A stretch of 64,000 nucleotides of DNA, taken from assembly GCF_023502395.1 (NCBI RefSeq), contig NZ_JAMFMB010000004.1, positions 165,304-229,303 on the forward strand, given 5' to 3'. A model generated the notes under the pieces. The model was not told the origin of the DNA. It saw nothing but the letters and a program-made list of their open reading frames with translations, and ran no database searches. Below, piece after piece: positions 55,471 through 64,000 of this stretch. Source of the stretch: Ruegeria spongiae. Lineage in GTDB: Bacteria; Pseudomonadota; Alphaproteobacteria; Rhodobacterales; Rhodobacteraceae. The translations under genes were made by a program, and so were the position numbers. Position 1 is the stretch's first letter; each line of letters opens with the position of its first letter.

Positions 55471-55893
55471 TCAGACCGTGTGGCGTGCGCGGGCACCGCG
55501 TTCGATCGCGGCGGCATGCAGGCGCTCGACGTTTAGCTCGTAGCGGATTTCTTCCAGCAGGCGCAGTTCGGTATCAGCCAGCGACCCGTCAGCGGCGGCC
55601 ACGTCGCAGGCCAGCGCATAGGCGGTTTCGTTCAGCCGCTCGGGCAGGTTGTCGCGGATCAGGCCAAAGAGCGCATCCAGCCCGTCCTCTTGTTCGAACA
55701 GGTCGAACACGGTCTGTGACATGAATTTGATGCGGTCGATGTCATAATCGGCAAAGACCGGCAGCATGTTCACGGCAGCCTGAATCTTGACCAGTTCCGC
55801 CGTGCGGATGTTTTCGTCCGACGCGGACACGGCCACCATGATCGCCACGAGGCAATCCTGTGGCGTCATCGGGTGGGGGGCTTGTTGGGTCAT
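55471..55893 (-). CDS. TerB-family (tellurite resistance-like) protein
   Basis: This 140-residue all-helical protein has the TerB core: MTPQDCLVAIMVAVSASDENIRTAELVKIQAAVNMLP with the acidic SASD metal-type site, mirrored by ALACDVAAADGSLADTELRLLEEI. No other ter genes are near, so tellurite resistance should not be assumed; TerB-like proteins are probably metal-linked stress proteins at the membrane. Confidence 0.85.
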   Translation of the reverse strand: MTQQAPHPMTPQDCLVAIMVAVSASDENIRTAELVKIQAAVNMLPVFADYDIDRIKFMSQTVFDLFEQEDGLDALFGLIRDNLPERLNETAYALACDVAAADGSLADTELRLLEEIRYELNVERLHAAAIERGARARHTV

Positions 55894-56147
55894 ATTTGGT
55901 GTGTCCTGCCGGGTTGTTATGTATTGCGCAAGATACGGAGCGTTCGAGGCGGGTTCAACAGGCGTGCGTCAATTTCCCCTTGGGCGCAGGGGTGTCAGGG
56001 TTTCGGGTTTTAGCGGAGCGTTTCCGAAGTTTGTAGCCGCAGGGGCGATTGACTCATGCTGCATCCGCACAATAGGAGAGGCCGGGTCGGCTGCATGGGG
56101 CAGTCCGGCGTTGCGGGCCTCTATGGCCCACCCCGATGGAGACCGAT

Positions 56148-57722
56148 ATGTCTGAACTGCGTGAAACCGCTCTTGCGTCCAAGGCCTGGCCTTTTGAAGA
56201 GGCGCGCCGGGTGCTTAAACGCTATCAGAAGGCACCTCCGGAGAAGGGCTATGTCTTGTTCGAGACTGGCTATGGTCCCTCGGGTCTGCCGCATATCGGA
56301 ACCTTTGGCGAGGTGGCACGCACCACGATGGTGCGTCGGGCCTTTGAGGTGATCAGTGACATCCCGACCAAGCTGATCTGCTTTTCGGATGATCTGGACG
56401 GGCTGCGCAAGGTGCCCAGCAACGTGCCCAATCAGGAGTTGATGACAGAGTCGCTGCAAAAACCACTGACTTCGGTGCCCGACCCGTTTGGCACCCATGA
56501 CAGCTTTGGTGCCCATAACAACGCGATGCTGCGCCGATTCCTGGACACGTTCGGGTTCGAGTATGAGTTTATCAGCTCGACCGAGTTTTATGGCTCGGGC
56601 CAGTTCGACGAGGTCCTGCGGCGCTGTGTCGAACGTTATGACGAGATCATGGCAGTGATGCTGAAAAGCCTGCGTGAGGAGCGCCAGCAGACCTATTCGA
56701 TTTTCCTGCCGATCCATCCCGAGACGGGGCGGGTTCTGTATGTGCCGATGAAGTCGGTCGATGCTGAGGATGGCACGATCACCTTTGATGACGAGGACGG
56801 GCGCGAATGGACGCTGCCGGTCACGGGGGGTAATGTGAAACTGCAATGGAAGCCCGATTTTGGCGCGCGCTGGGCAGCGCTTGGCGTCGATTTCGAGATG
56901 TTCGGCAAGGACCATTCGACCAATGCCAACATCTATGGGCGCATTTGCCAGATCCTCGGGACCAAAGCGCCCGAGAATTACACCTATGAGCTGTTTCTGG
57001 ATGATCAGGGGCACAAGATATCGAAGTCTTCGGGCAACGGTGTCTCGATCGATGAATGGCTGACCTATGCCAGCGCCGAGAGCCTGTCCTATTTCATGTA
57101 TCAGAAGCCCAAGACCGCCAAGCGGATGTATTTCGACGTGATCCCCAAAGCGATGGATGAATATCACCAGCAACTGCGGGCCTATCCCGGTCAGGACTTG
57201 AAGGCCAAGCTGAACAACCCGGTGTTTCACATTCACGGCCATAATGTGCCTGCCTCGACGATGATCGTGCCGTTTGGGATGCTTTTGAACCTGGCCTCGG
57301 TTTCCGGGGCTGAGGACAAGGACGCCTTGTGGGGCTTTATCCGGCGCTATGCGCCTGAGGCCAGCGCCGAGAGCCATCCCGATCTGGATCAGGCAGCCGG
57401 GTTTGCGGTGCGTTATTTCAACGATTTCGTGAAACCGACCCGCACGTTTCGGTCCCCGACGGATCAGGAAAGCGAAGCGTTGGAAGCGTTGCGGGTCGAG
57501 TTGGTGGCCTATGACGGCCCGATCGAGGATGAGGCGTTGCAATCGGTGGTCTATGCGGTCGGGCGCGACCGGTTCGATCCGCTGCGCAGCTGGTTCACGG
57601 CACTGTACGAAGTGCTGTTGGGCGCAAGTCAGGGGCCGCGGTTCGGTGGGTTCATCGCACTTTACGGGGTGCAGGAAACCATTGAGCTGATCGACAAAGG
57701 GCTCGCGGGCGAGCTGCTCTGA
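56148..57722 (+). CDS. lysS: Lysyl-tRNA synthetase, class I
   Basis: This protein of 524 residues is the class I type of LysRS, found in archaea and alphaproteobacteria and unrelated to the common class II enzyme. The HIGH-type motif is [16 protein letters not shown] (about 40-55) and the KMSKS-type loop is [13 protein letters not shown] near 288. I choose ATG 56148 because GGAG lies 6 bases before it; ATG 56136 is in frame. The 254-base gap upstream holds no visible gene. Confidence 0.95.
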   Translation: MSELRETALASKAWPFEEARRVLKRYQKAPPEKGYVLFETGYGPSGLPHIGTFGEVARTTMVRRAFEVISDIPTKLICFSDDLDGLRKVPSNVPNQELMTESLQKPLTSVPDPFGTHDSFGAHNNAMLRRFLDTFGFEYEFISSTEFYGSGQFDEVLRRCVERYDEIMAVMLKSLREERQQTYSIFLPIHPETGRVLYVPMKSVDAEDGTITFDDEDGREWTLPVTGGNVKLQWKPDFGARWAALGVDFEMFGKDHSTNANIYGRICQILGTKAPENYTYELFLDDQGHKISKSSGNGVSIDEWLTYASAESLSYFMYQKPKTAKRMYFDVIPKAMDEYHQQLRAYPGQDLKAKLNNPVFHIHGHNVPASTMIVPFGMLLNLASVSGAEDKDALWGFIRRYAPEASAESHPDLDQAAGFAVRYFNDFVKPTRTFRSPTDQESEALEALRVELVAYDGPIEDEALQSVVYAVGRDRFDPLRSWFTALYEVLLGASQGPRFGGFIALYGVQETIELIDKGLAGELL

Positions 57723-57779
57723 ACCTTTGACGTTTTTGCAGGCTGGGCTACCTCTCTGATCTGAATCAGAGAGGTTACC

Positions 57780-58187
57780 ATGCGCCATTTGATACTTTGT
57801 CTTGCCCTTGCCCTTGGTCTGGGCCTGTCGCTGTCGGCGCGGGCGCAGAACAACGAGATCGAAGCCAATATCCGGGCCCAGATCGACGCGCTTAAGGCGG
57901 ACGATTTTGTCACGGCGTTCAGTTTTGCCAGCCCCTCGATCCAGCGCATGTTCGGCACTCCGGAGAATTTTGGCGCGATGGTAAGGAGCGGCTATCCGAT
58001 GGTCTGGCGGCCAGCGGAAGTACGGTTTCTGGAGCTGCGCGAGGTTTCCGGGCAGCTATGGCAGAAAGTGATGATCACCGACGCGGCGGGTCATGTGCAT
58101 GTTCTGGACTACCAGATGGTTGAGGTTGAAAACGGCTGGAAGATCAACGGTGTACATCTCCTCGACGCGCCGGGTTCCGCAGTGTGA
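57780..58187 (+). CDS. Exported DUF4864 protein
   Basis: This 135-residue protein has a signal peptide (LILCLALALGLGLSLSARA) and a small NTF2-like/DUF4864 domain (IRAQIDALKADDFVTAFSFASPSIQRMFGTPENFGAMVRSGYP, ending DYQMVEVENGWKINGVHLL). It is a periplasmic protein of unknown role. It lies 57 bases after lysS and could be cotranscribed. Confidence 0.85.
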   Translation: MRHLILCLALALGLGLSLSARAQNNEIEANIRAQIDALKADDFVTAFSFASPSIQRMFGTPENFGAMVRSGYPMVWRPAEVRFLELREVSGQLWQKVMITDAAGHVHVLDYQMVEVENGWKINGVHLLDAPGSAV

Positions 58188-58312
58188 TGCAACACCACCG
58201 TGACGGTGCGCTAAGCTAGGCTTGACCGATCCCGATTATCCCTTTGAGCAACCGGGCTGTGTCCCGGATTGGATTTGCTGTGCGCGCAGGCGCGTTTGGG
58301 AAAGGGATCGGG

Positions 58313-60607
58313 ATGAACAAGGCAATCACGGACGGGATCGTATTCATGCCTCCGGTATTCAGCGCCGGGCTGAATGTCTGGTCGAGCGGAGACGGCAGGC
58401 CGGGTTCGGCAACGTATGCGAATGCGCCGAATGCGGCCTTTGTGCCCGCTGACGCTGATTTTGGCGGATGTCTTGAGATGCAGAAGACAACCGCGACGCA
58501 GAAGCTGCGCTATATGGGGCAGACACCATTGCTGCCGGGTTGCTATCTGCGTGTGCGTGCGCGTGTGAAGGCGATTTCGGGGTCTTTGCCCATTGTGCGC
58601 ATTGCCGGTTGGGCCGGTGGCGCGGGTGAGGTGCAGGTAACAGGTGTTCCTACCAGAGGGCCCGCAGTGGCGCTGACGAGTTATGGCGAGGTTGTCGAGG
58701 TCTCGGCGATTGTTGGCACCGGGTATCGAGACGGCGTCGACCTGCCCTGGGGAAGCGCCGCCATTTTCGGGCACTTCGGGCTCAATCTGGAAGGGGCAAA
58801 TGGTGGTATTGTCCGGATTGACGATATCGAGATCGAAGATGTCACCAGCTTTTTCTTGCGCGACATGATCAATGTGGTCGATGTTCGTGATTTCGGTGCA
58901 GTAGGTAACGGGGTCAAGAACAACACAGCTGCCTTTGCGGCAGCGGACGCGGCGGCGAATGGACGGCGCATTTTGGTGCCCGAGGGTGTGTATCATCTTG
59001 CCGGTTCGTTGGCGCTGTCCTCGGAGGTTGAGTTCGCGGGCACGGTGACGATGCCGACGTCTCAGACTCTGGTGCTGACCAAAAATTTCGATCTGCCCAG
59101 CTATATCGCAGCCTTTGGCAACGAGGAACTGGCGTTTCGCAAGGCGTTTCAGGCGTTGCTGAACAATGCCGATCACGAATCGTTGGACATGGGTGGGCGC
59201 AAGGTTTCAGTCACCGGTCCGATCGACATGCAGGGGGCGGTGCCGAACCGCAGCAGCTATGCCACGCGCCGCGTCATTCGCAACGGGCAGTTCGATGCGC
59301 AGCCCAGTTCGGCCTGGGATACCCAGACCTTTGTGTCGCAATGCACCTATGATCCCTCGTCTGACAGCCGCAAGCTGCGAAATGTCGCCAATATCGCAAA
59401 TATTCCGGTCGGGGCGTTGGTTGCCGGAAATGGCGTTGGACGCGAGGTTTATGTGCGATCCAAGAATGTGGGCGCGGGTGAGATCACACTGAATGCGCCG
59501 CTTTTTGATGCGGCGGGCACTCAGAACTTCACCTTCAAGGCGTTCAAATACCTGCTGGACTTCAGCGGCTTCAGCCAGTTGTCGAAATTCGGCATGCAGG
59601 GGATCGAATTTCAGTGCAACAGCAGGTGCAGCGCGATCCGGTTGGCACCCAGTGGCATCATCTTCAACGTCAGCGATTCCTTCATATCGCGACCCAAGGA
59701 CCGCGGTGTCACCTCGATCGGGGGGGGGTGTCAGGGCATGCTGATCGACCAGTGTCAGTTCCTGTCATCGGAAGATGCGCTGAACGTGGCGGGTCGAAAA
59801 TCAATCGCACTGAATGTCAATGCCAATGACGTCAAGCTCCGCAACAATCGCGCCACGCGGTTTCGACATTTCGCGTTTCTCGGGGGCTCGAACCACATCG
59901 TGTTGGGCAATCACTTCTTTCAGGGTGATGGGGTTCAGAACGGTACCCGCACCGCTGGCCTGGTGCTTGCCAATACCTATGTCAGCACCAGCATCGTCGG
60001 AAACTACGTCGATAACTGCTATATCGAATGGACCAACGAGCGGGATGCGACGCCGGATTACAATTCTGAGTTTTCGTTCAGCGCGCTGAGCATCACGGAC
60101 AACGTGTTCCTGTCGGGCGATGTGGCGCCCTGGTTCAGTTATATCGTGGTCAAACCGCACGGTGTCGGGCATTTCCTGAACGGGGTAACCGTCACCGGCA
60201 ACAAGTTCCGCAGCACCAACGGGGCGATCGATCGGGTCGAACGGGTCGATACCAGCTTTGCTGGTTTCGATTACAGCCGCTTCAAGGACGTCCAGTTCAA
60301 CAGCAACTCCTTTCATGCGATCGAATATCAGGTGGCCAACCCGATCCGGGTGCGGCACACCCAGTCGAGCGATGCCAAGACCTGGACCGTCGACCCCGGT
60401 GAGAAGCTGCCATTCGGGGCAAGGGCTCGCGCTGTCGATGCGGTCGTTCCGATCGGTGCGGTGGTCAACTGGACCGGGGCGGTGAACCACGGAATGCCTT
60501 ATGTGGTGTTGGAGCGCGGCTCGGGTCGCAACAAGGTGGATGTGGTTTGGCAAACCGCCGTGCGCGGCACCGCCGATGTTCTGTTGCGTATCGACAAGGA
60601 CAAGTGA
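58313..60607 (+). CDS. Large right-handed beta-helix protein (pectate-lyase-3 / tailspike-like)
   Basis: This 764-residue protein has an N-terminal beta-sandwich of about 180 residues, then the pectate_lyase_3 entry motif VVDVRDFGAVGNGVKNNTAAFAAADAAANGRRILVPEGVYHL (about 188-230) and a long run of NxxV/I-type helix coils (ITDNVFLSG, VTGNKFRSTN). No signal peptide is seen, although such proteins can be exported by other routes. The same fold occurs in phage tailspikes and in exopolysaccharide enzymes. ATG 58313 follows a GGGATCGGG site. It stands alone between a DUF4864 gene and a beta-barrel candidate on the other strand. Confidence 0.82.
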   Translation: MNKAITDGIVFMPPVFSAGLNVWSSGDGRPGSATYANAPNAAFVPADADFGGCLEMQKTTATQKLRYMGQTPLLPGCYLRVRARVKAISGSLPIVRIAGWAGGAGEVQVTGVPTRGPAVALTSYGEVVEVSAIVGTGYRDGVDLPWGSAAIFGHFGLNLEGANGGIVRIDDIEIEDVTSFFLRDMINVVDVRDFGAVGNGVKNNTAAFAAADAAANGRRILVPEGVYHLAGSLALSSEVEFAGTVTMPTSQTLVLTKNFDLPSYIAAFGNEELAFRKAFQALLNNADHESLDMGGRKVSVTGPIDMQGAVPNRSSYATRRVIRNGQFDAQPSSAWDTQTFVSQCTYDPSSDSRKLRNVANIANIPVGALVAGNGVGREVYVRSKNVGAGEITLNAPLFDAAGTQNFTFKAFKYLLDFSGFSQLSKFGMQGIEFQCNSRCSAIRLAPSGIIFNVSDSFISRPKDRGVTSIGGGCQGMLIDQCQFLSSEDALNVAGRKSIALNVNANDVKLRNNRATRFRHFAFLGGSNHIVLGNHFFQGDGVQNGTRTAGLVLANTYVSTSIVGNYVDNCYIEWTNERDATPDYNSEFSFSALSITDNVFLSGDVAPWFSYIVVKPHGVGHFLNGVTVTGNKFRSTNGAIDRVERVDTSFAGFDYSRFKDVQFNSNSFHAIEYQVANPIRVRHTQSSDAKTWTVDPGEKLPFGARARAVDAVVPIGAVVNWTGAVNHGMPYVVLERGSGRNKVDVVWQTAVRGTADVLLRIDKDK

Positions 60608-60649
60608 GTTCAGGGGTCGGGCGGCGCCGTCATGGCGCTACCCGACCGC

Positions 60650-61324
60650 TCAGAAGTCCCGCCAGAAGCCAAACTTGAGCCCGAACCCGTCGGGATGCGC
60701 AGAGCGGCGTTCGACCCCGATCAGCCAGCGCATCCCCTTTTTGCCGCGAAGAAGCAGGGCAGGGGTGACGGTCCAGTAAAGCACATCGTCGCGGACATGG
60801 GCGGTTTCGATTTGCAGCAGCGGATTCACAAAGCGGTCAGCCGACATCCCCAAAGTAAGGTCGAATTTGCTGATCTGCTGGTCAATACCCGTCCGGTATT
60901 CCAGAGCGGCATCTGCCGCGATCCATCCCGGCCCCAGCCCGGTGACTACATTGCGGCCATAGCTGAGCGTGATCTTGTGCATTGCTGCCGTCTGCCCCAA
61001 AGTGTGATGCGCGCCGGTGCCGAGTTCGATTGCGAACCGGTTACGCCAGTTTGGCGGTGAGAGGGGCAGGCGGGCAAAAGCGAAGGCATGACCGCTGTTG
61101 GCCGCCCGGTCGTTGATATCGAGACCCAGTGTAAGACGGTTCAGCAGCCCGTATTCGGCATAGATCGCGCTGCGATATTCCACCACTTCGCCCGGCCGGT
61201 ACCCTGTCGTCGTCGCGGACAGAAAGCCGCCACCTTTTTCCTGCAGCCACGCGCCAGCCACCCCCGGTGTAGCGCCACCCAGGACCATCAGCAAAATCAG
61301 CAGGGATCGGACCGTCAGCACCAT
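60650..61324 (-). CDS. Probable outer-membrane beta-barrel protein
   Basis: This 224-residue protein has a signal peptide (LLILLMVLGGATPGVAGA) and alternating amphipathic strands (YAEYGLLNRLTLGLDIN, FAIELGTGAHHTLG, WIAADAALEYRTG). It ends in a C-terminal aromatic strand GLKFGFWRDF with terminal Phe, as expected for BAM-inserted barrels. No named family is recognised. It converges on the beta-helix gene with a 42-base gap. Confidence 0.72.
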   Translation of the reverse strand: MVLTVRSLLILLMVLGGATPGVAGAWLQEKGGGFLSATTTGYRPGEVVEYRSAIYAEYGLLNRLTLGLDINDRAANSGHAFAFARLPLSPPNWRNRFAIELGTGAHHTLGQTAAMHKITLSYGRNVVTGLGPGWIAADAALEYRTGIDQQISKFDLTLGMSADRFVNPLLQIETAHVRDDVLYWTVTPALLLRGKKGMRWLIGVERRSAHPDGFGLKFGFWRDF

Positions 61325-61458
61325 CTGACGAGAAACTTCGTAAACCTTGGTTAACGAGAGGTTATCGTCAGGCTATCGGCGCACTATCCGTGACGTTTTG
61401 TGCATTGCCCTGTATCGGCTGATCGCTAAGCTGACCCTCAGCATCTATGGGAGGGCGC

Positions 61459-62091
61459 ATGGGCCAGGTCATCACAATCGCGCAGCAAAAAGGGGGCTCG
61501 GGCAAGACCACCATGGCCGTCAACCTTGCCGTTGCCTTCGCGCGTGCAGGCAAGTCCGTGGCCCTGATGGATACCGACCCGCAAGGATCTGCCGGGCGCT
61601 GGTTCATGACCCGCGTGGAAGACGGCGAAGACCCGGGGGTGGAGTTTTCGACCGCCTCAGCCTGGGGCGTCACCTATGAAGTGCGCAAACTGGCCGATTC
61701 CCACGACATCGTCATCATCGACACGCCGCCCAAGGCCGACAGCGATCTGCGCCCGGCTCTGCGTGCCTGCGATCTGGTTCTGGTGCCGGTGGCGACCTCG
61801 CATCTGGATCTGTGGGCAGTCGAAACCATCCTCGACCTGGCCGATCGCGAGAGAAAACCCGCGATGATGGTAATGACCCGCGCCCGCCCGGGCACGCGAC
61901 TGGGCGTCGATGTGACTGAGAAAGCCAGCGAACTGGCGGCGGATGTCGCCGATGAGGCGCTGGCAAACCGGGTGGTTTATGCTGAAACTCTGGGCAAGGG
62001 CAGCACAGTTCTGGAGGCGCCAAAGGGCCCCGCGCATCAGGAAGTCACTGGATTGATGCAGGAAATCGAGCGCAGGCTGGAAAAGCTGTGA
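61459..62091 (+). CDS. ParA-family ATPase
   Basis: This 210-residue P-loop ATPase has the deviant Walker A motif QQKGGSGKTTMAVNLAVAFARAG (about 9-31), switch I MDTDPQGSAGRWF, and Walker B IVIIDTPPKAD (about 86). It lacks the DNA-binding N-terminus of plasmid ParA and has no ParB partner or parS site nearby, so it belongs to the orphan ParA/MinD-like group used to place cargo such as chemoreceptors or enzymes. The GGGAGGGCGC site fixes the start at 61459. Confidence 0.9.
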   Translation: MGQVITIAQQKGGSGKTTMAVNLAVAFARAGKSVALMDTDPQGSAGRWFMTRVEDGEDPGVEFSTASAWGVTYEVRKLADSHDIVIIDTPPKADSDLRPALRACDLVLVPVATSHLDLWAVETILDLADRERKPAMMVMTRARPGTRLGVDVTEKASELAADVADEALANRVVYAETLGKGSTVLEAPKGPAHQEVTGLMQEIERRLEKL

Positions 62092-62120
62092 TAGGCTGAG
62101 CATCAGCTAGGGAGGGCCCA

Positions 62121-62441
62121 ATGCCAACAATCTCGAAATCCGCGACGGTCCAGACCGTCATCACGACCTTTGAAATGACGCCCGGCACCTGCCAGGACCT
62201 GCTTGAGGCACTGACCGAGGCTTATGCCGAATTCATCTCGAAGCAACCCGGCTTTGTCGCGGCTGGCCTGCATGTGAATGATGCGCAGACCCGGATCGCC
62301 AATTACTCGCAATGGGAAAAGCGCGAGGATTTCCTTGCCATGCTGCGCACGCCGGAGATGCGCGAGCGCAACCGCAACATCCACCAGTTCTGCAAGAGCT
62401 TCGAGCCGGTGATGTATGATGTGGCCGAAACCTTCGGCTGA
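62121..62441 (+). CDS. ABM-domain (antibiotic biosynthesis monooxygenase-like) protein
   Basis: This 106-residue ferredoxin-like fold protein has VQTVITTFEMTPGTCQDLLEALTEAY, QPGFVAAGLHVNDAQTRIANYSQWEKREDFLAML, and ends with a repeated-strand tail. ABM proteins include quinone-forming monooxygenases and haem-degrading enzymes; no cofactor residues identify the activity here. It lies 29 bases after the parA gene and may be cotranscribed. Confidence 0.82.
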   Translation: MPTISKSATVQTVITTFEMTPGTCQDLLEALTEAYAEFISKQPGFVAAGLHVNDAQTRIANYSQWEKREDFLAMLRTPEMRERNRNIHQFCKSFEPVMYDVAETFG

Positions 62442-62509
62442 TCTGATGTGAGTCAAGGCCTCGGGCACGGGAATGTCCCAACATGATGCGGACCAAAGGA
62501 GGGCCCGTC

Positions 62510-62917
62510 ATGTATCACAACATTCTCGTCCCGATCGCGTTCGAGGCAGAGCGCGACGTGTCCGGCTCGCTCAAACTGGCGCAATTGCTGGCGACACCCG
62601 ATGCCCGGATCACATTGCTGCATGTGGTGGAGCATATCCCGGCCTATGCGATCAGCTATATCCCCTCGGATTATCTGGCCGAAATGCATAAGGGGCTGAA
62701 AGCCGATCTTGACGCGAAGGCCGCCGAACTGCCCAACGCCAGCGGTGTGCTGATCGAAGGCCATGCGGGCCGGTCGATTCTGGACTGGGCCGACGAACAC
62801 CACCCCGATCTGATCATTATCGCCTCGCACCGGCCCGAGCTACAGGACCTGCTGCTGGGCTCGACCGCCGCCAAGATCGTGCGCCATGCGCGCTGCGCCG
62901 CGCATGTGGTGCGCTGA
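62510..62917 (+). CDS. Universal stress protein
   Basis: This 135-residue Usp domain starts MYHNILVPIAFEAERDVSGSLKLAQLL and has the ATP-binding tail LIIIASHRPELQDLLLGSTAAKIVRHARCAAHVVR with the G-x-2-G-type loop GSTAAK. An AAAGGAGGG site supports ATG 62510. It is a second Usp in this window, different in sequence from the one at 10.4 kb. Confidence 0.92.
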   Translation: MYHNILVPIAFEAERDVSGSLKLAQLLATPDARITLLHVVEHIPAYAISYIPSDYLAEMHKGLKADLDAKAAELPNASGVLIEGHAGRSILDWADEHHPDLIIIASHRPELQDLLLGSTAAKIVRHARCAAHVVR

Positions 62918-62987
62918 TAGCGATTGCGCACCCACCCGTTTGGCGACAGATTGAGCGCAAAGCAGGCAGCCGAACGGGAGGGCGCGC

Positions 62988-63299
62988 ATGGCCGATGGCG
63001 TTGAACAGGAACTGCGCGCGCTGCGTGAAGAGATTGCCCGATTCAACGCGCATCGTTTCGTACAGGTCCAGAACTCGCTTGGCCGGTTGTTGCTTCAGGC
63101 ACTACTGCGCGGGATGGCGGTCGGCCTGGGCACGGTGATCGGGGCGTCGATCCTGGTCTCGGTCGTGGTCTATGTTCTCAGCCAGATCGACTTCGTGCCG
63201 GTGATCGGGGATTGGGCCAAAGAGATCGCCGAAGAGATCAAGGTGCCGACTGGCGAGGCTGCCTCGGACGGCACGACCAGCGCCCCCGCAAACGACTGA
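62988..63299 (+). CDS. DUF5665 membrane protein
   Basis: This 103-residue protein has an N-terminal helix that could be coiled coil (EQELRALREEIARFNAHRF), then LGRLLLQALLRGMAVGLGTVIGASILVSVVVYVLSQIDFVPVIGDW, a membrane hairpin typical of DUF5665, and a polar tail. The function is unknown. A GGGAGGGCGC-type site precedes the ATG. Confidence 0.86.
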   Translation: MADGVEQELRALREEIARFNAHRFVQVQNSLGRLLLQALLRGMAVGLGTVIGASILVSVVVYVLSQIDFVPVIGDWAKEIAEEIKVPTGEAASDGTTSAPAND

Positions 63300-63451
63300 T
63301 ATTTTTTTGCACCGGCCTGCCGGATTGTTAAGGATCGGGCGACAATTATTAAGATTTCGACGAACTGTGCTCCAGTTCACAGACGGCTTTTTACTGCTCT
63401 GGATATCCTGCCCTTGTTATTTATCCAAATTTTCAGTGAGGGGGCCTCGCC

Positions 63452-63634
63452 ATGCATTCCACCAAACGCTCGCCCGCCCCGGGTCGACGGAGTTCGCATT
63501 TCTGTACGCAGGACGACCCGGCCACATTTTTCGGCCGGACCTGGCATTTTTTGCTGCGCTGCTTTGCCATGCAGCATCGCGTGGACCAGCAAAACAGCCG
63601 CCAGGACACGCCGACACGGCAGCGGCTGCAATAA
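63452..63634 (+). CDS. Small candidate ORF
   Basis: This is a 60-codon frame, MHSTKRSPAPGRRSSHF..., preceded by a good GAGGGGG site 7 bases before the ATG. It is basic, with an aromatic middle (TFFGRTWHFLLRCF). No family is recognised. It could be a real small protein or chance in a high-GC region. Confidence 0.3.
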   Translation: MHSTKRSPAPGRRSSHFCTQDDPATFFGRTWHFLLRCFAMQHRVDQQNSRQDTPTRQRLQ

Positions 63635-63884
63635 CGCATTTCGGGAAGCGGCCAACATGTTCCCGATCGCCAATGCCCTTTAGCGCGCGGTGCGTCGGGG
63701 CGTTGGCGGTTTCGCGTTTTCCGAAACGCTTGGCCGTCACAGGCCGTTGGATCTGCGCATCAAGGACCGACCCGACAGGCTTGACGGTCCATCCTTCCTC
63801 CAAATTCTGACCCAACACTGCCGCTTGGGTTCGTGGCACCCGCCCTTTGGTTGGCCGTTCTCAATCAGGATTGGTCAGCCTCTT

Positions 63885-63932
63885 TTACCCGAGGGCGGAA
63901 CTGTTGCGTATTTTGTGGTGATTGTTTTTCAT
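63885..63932 (-). CDS. Short leader-like ORF with strong ribosome site
   Basis: ATG at 63932 to TAA at 63885 encodes MKNNHHKIRNSSALG (15 residues). A strong AAGAAGGAG site lies about 11 bases upstream. The last codons form one arm of the CCGCCCT/AGGGCGG inverted repeat. The layout resembles a leader peptide, but the amino acid content (Asn, His) gives no clear regulator, and no target gene is seen downstream. Confidence 0.35.
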   Translation of the reverse strand: MKNNHHKIRNSSALG

Positions 63933-64000
63933 ATTCTGGGATTCTCCTTCTTTGGGTTGTGTGAGTCGTGTTTGATGTTTGGTTTGAGGGGCGTCCGGGT

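Larger units (their letters stand above)
63300..64000. other. Gene-poor right edge
   Basis: Seven hundred bases without a convincing large gene. A T-run follows the DUF5665 stop but without a stem before it. The long open frames here on either strand have no recognisable protein features. I can support only two small candidate ORFs, entered separately, and a 7-bp inverted repeat (CCGCCCT 63840-63846 / AGGGCGG 63892-63898). The final 100 bases are richer in A+T and look like the promoter side of a minus-strand transcript. Confidence 0.6.

Noticed and set aside
55894..56147. 254-base gap before lysS, checked for a riboswitch or leader
   Set aside because: No leader ORF with lysine codons and no convincing stem set was seen.

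Overview
The window is high-GC, gene-dense chromosomal DNA from an alphaproteobacterium. The gene set points to the Rhodobacteraceae, Roseobacter lineage, probably near Ruegeria. The pointers are crotonyl-CoA carboxylase/reductase of the ethylmalonyl-CoA pathway, a luxR-luxI pair next to it, a class I lysyl-tRNA synthetase, an RpoH sigma factor, TIGR02186/TauE-type membrane proteins and many Roseobacter-type small proteins. This is recognition from protein sequence, not a database result. I see no rRNA, tRNA, insertion sequence, CRISPR array or prophage.

Layout. 1-5.2 kb: the 3' end of an acyltransferase, ccr with a strong terminator, a quorum-sensing block (small protein, luxR, luxI) and a RecD-like helicase. 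5.2-10.9 kb, minus strand: a TIGR02186/TauE pair, an orphan BMP binding protein, an overlapping NifU-GFA-TsaB-RimI cluster and a universal stress protein. 10.9-13.5 kb: branched-chain amino acid turnover (aminotransferase, Lrp regulator, divergent leucine-dehydrogenase-type enzyme). 13.5-22.2 kb: trpS, a rhomboid homologue without catalytic residues, murJ, glnD, and the rsmI/LpoA-like/yraN module. 22.2-33.3 kb: gshB, comM, GST, cobU, rpoH, chaN, coaBC, dut, a membrane-anchored MoeB/ThiF protein and an M3 peptidase.

33.3-39.9 kb, minus strand, is the cell-shape operon mreB-mreC-mreD-mrdA-rodA followed by ghrA. 40-43.5 kb: cpdB and a divergent SRPBCC/WYL-regulator pair. 43.5-45.4 kb: leuA, preceded by an unannotated 27-codon leucine-rich leader peptide with two competing hairpins. 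45.4-53.1 kb: an SDR, a secreted 19-repeat MORN protein, nadE, a small protein behind an 11-bp tandem repeat, a peptidoglycan-binding-domain protein, a low-GC accessory gene of possible HEPN type, and ettA. 53.3-63.3 kb: nadD, dacB, terB-like, lysS, a large beta-helix protein, an orphan ParA, and small stress or domain-of-unknown-function proteins. The last 700 bases hold no clear gene, only two small candidate ORFs.

The window is mostly housekeeping. I do not see a complete new multi-gene system. The most promising under-described items are the leuA leader, the low-GC gene coupled to ettA, the 11-bp repeat array at 49.3 kb, the pseudo-rhomboid, the membrane-bound MoeB/ThiF protein, the MORN protein and the short ORF at the right edge.
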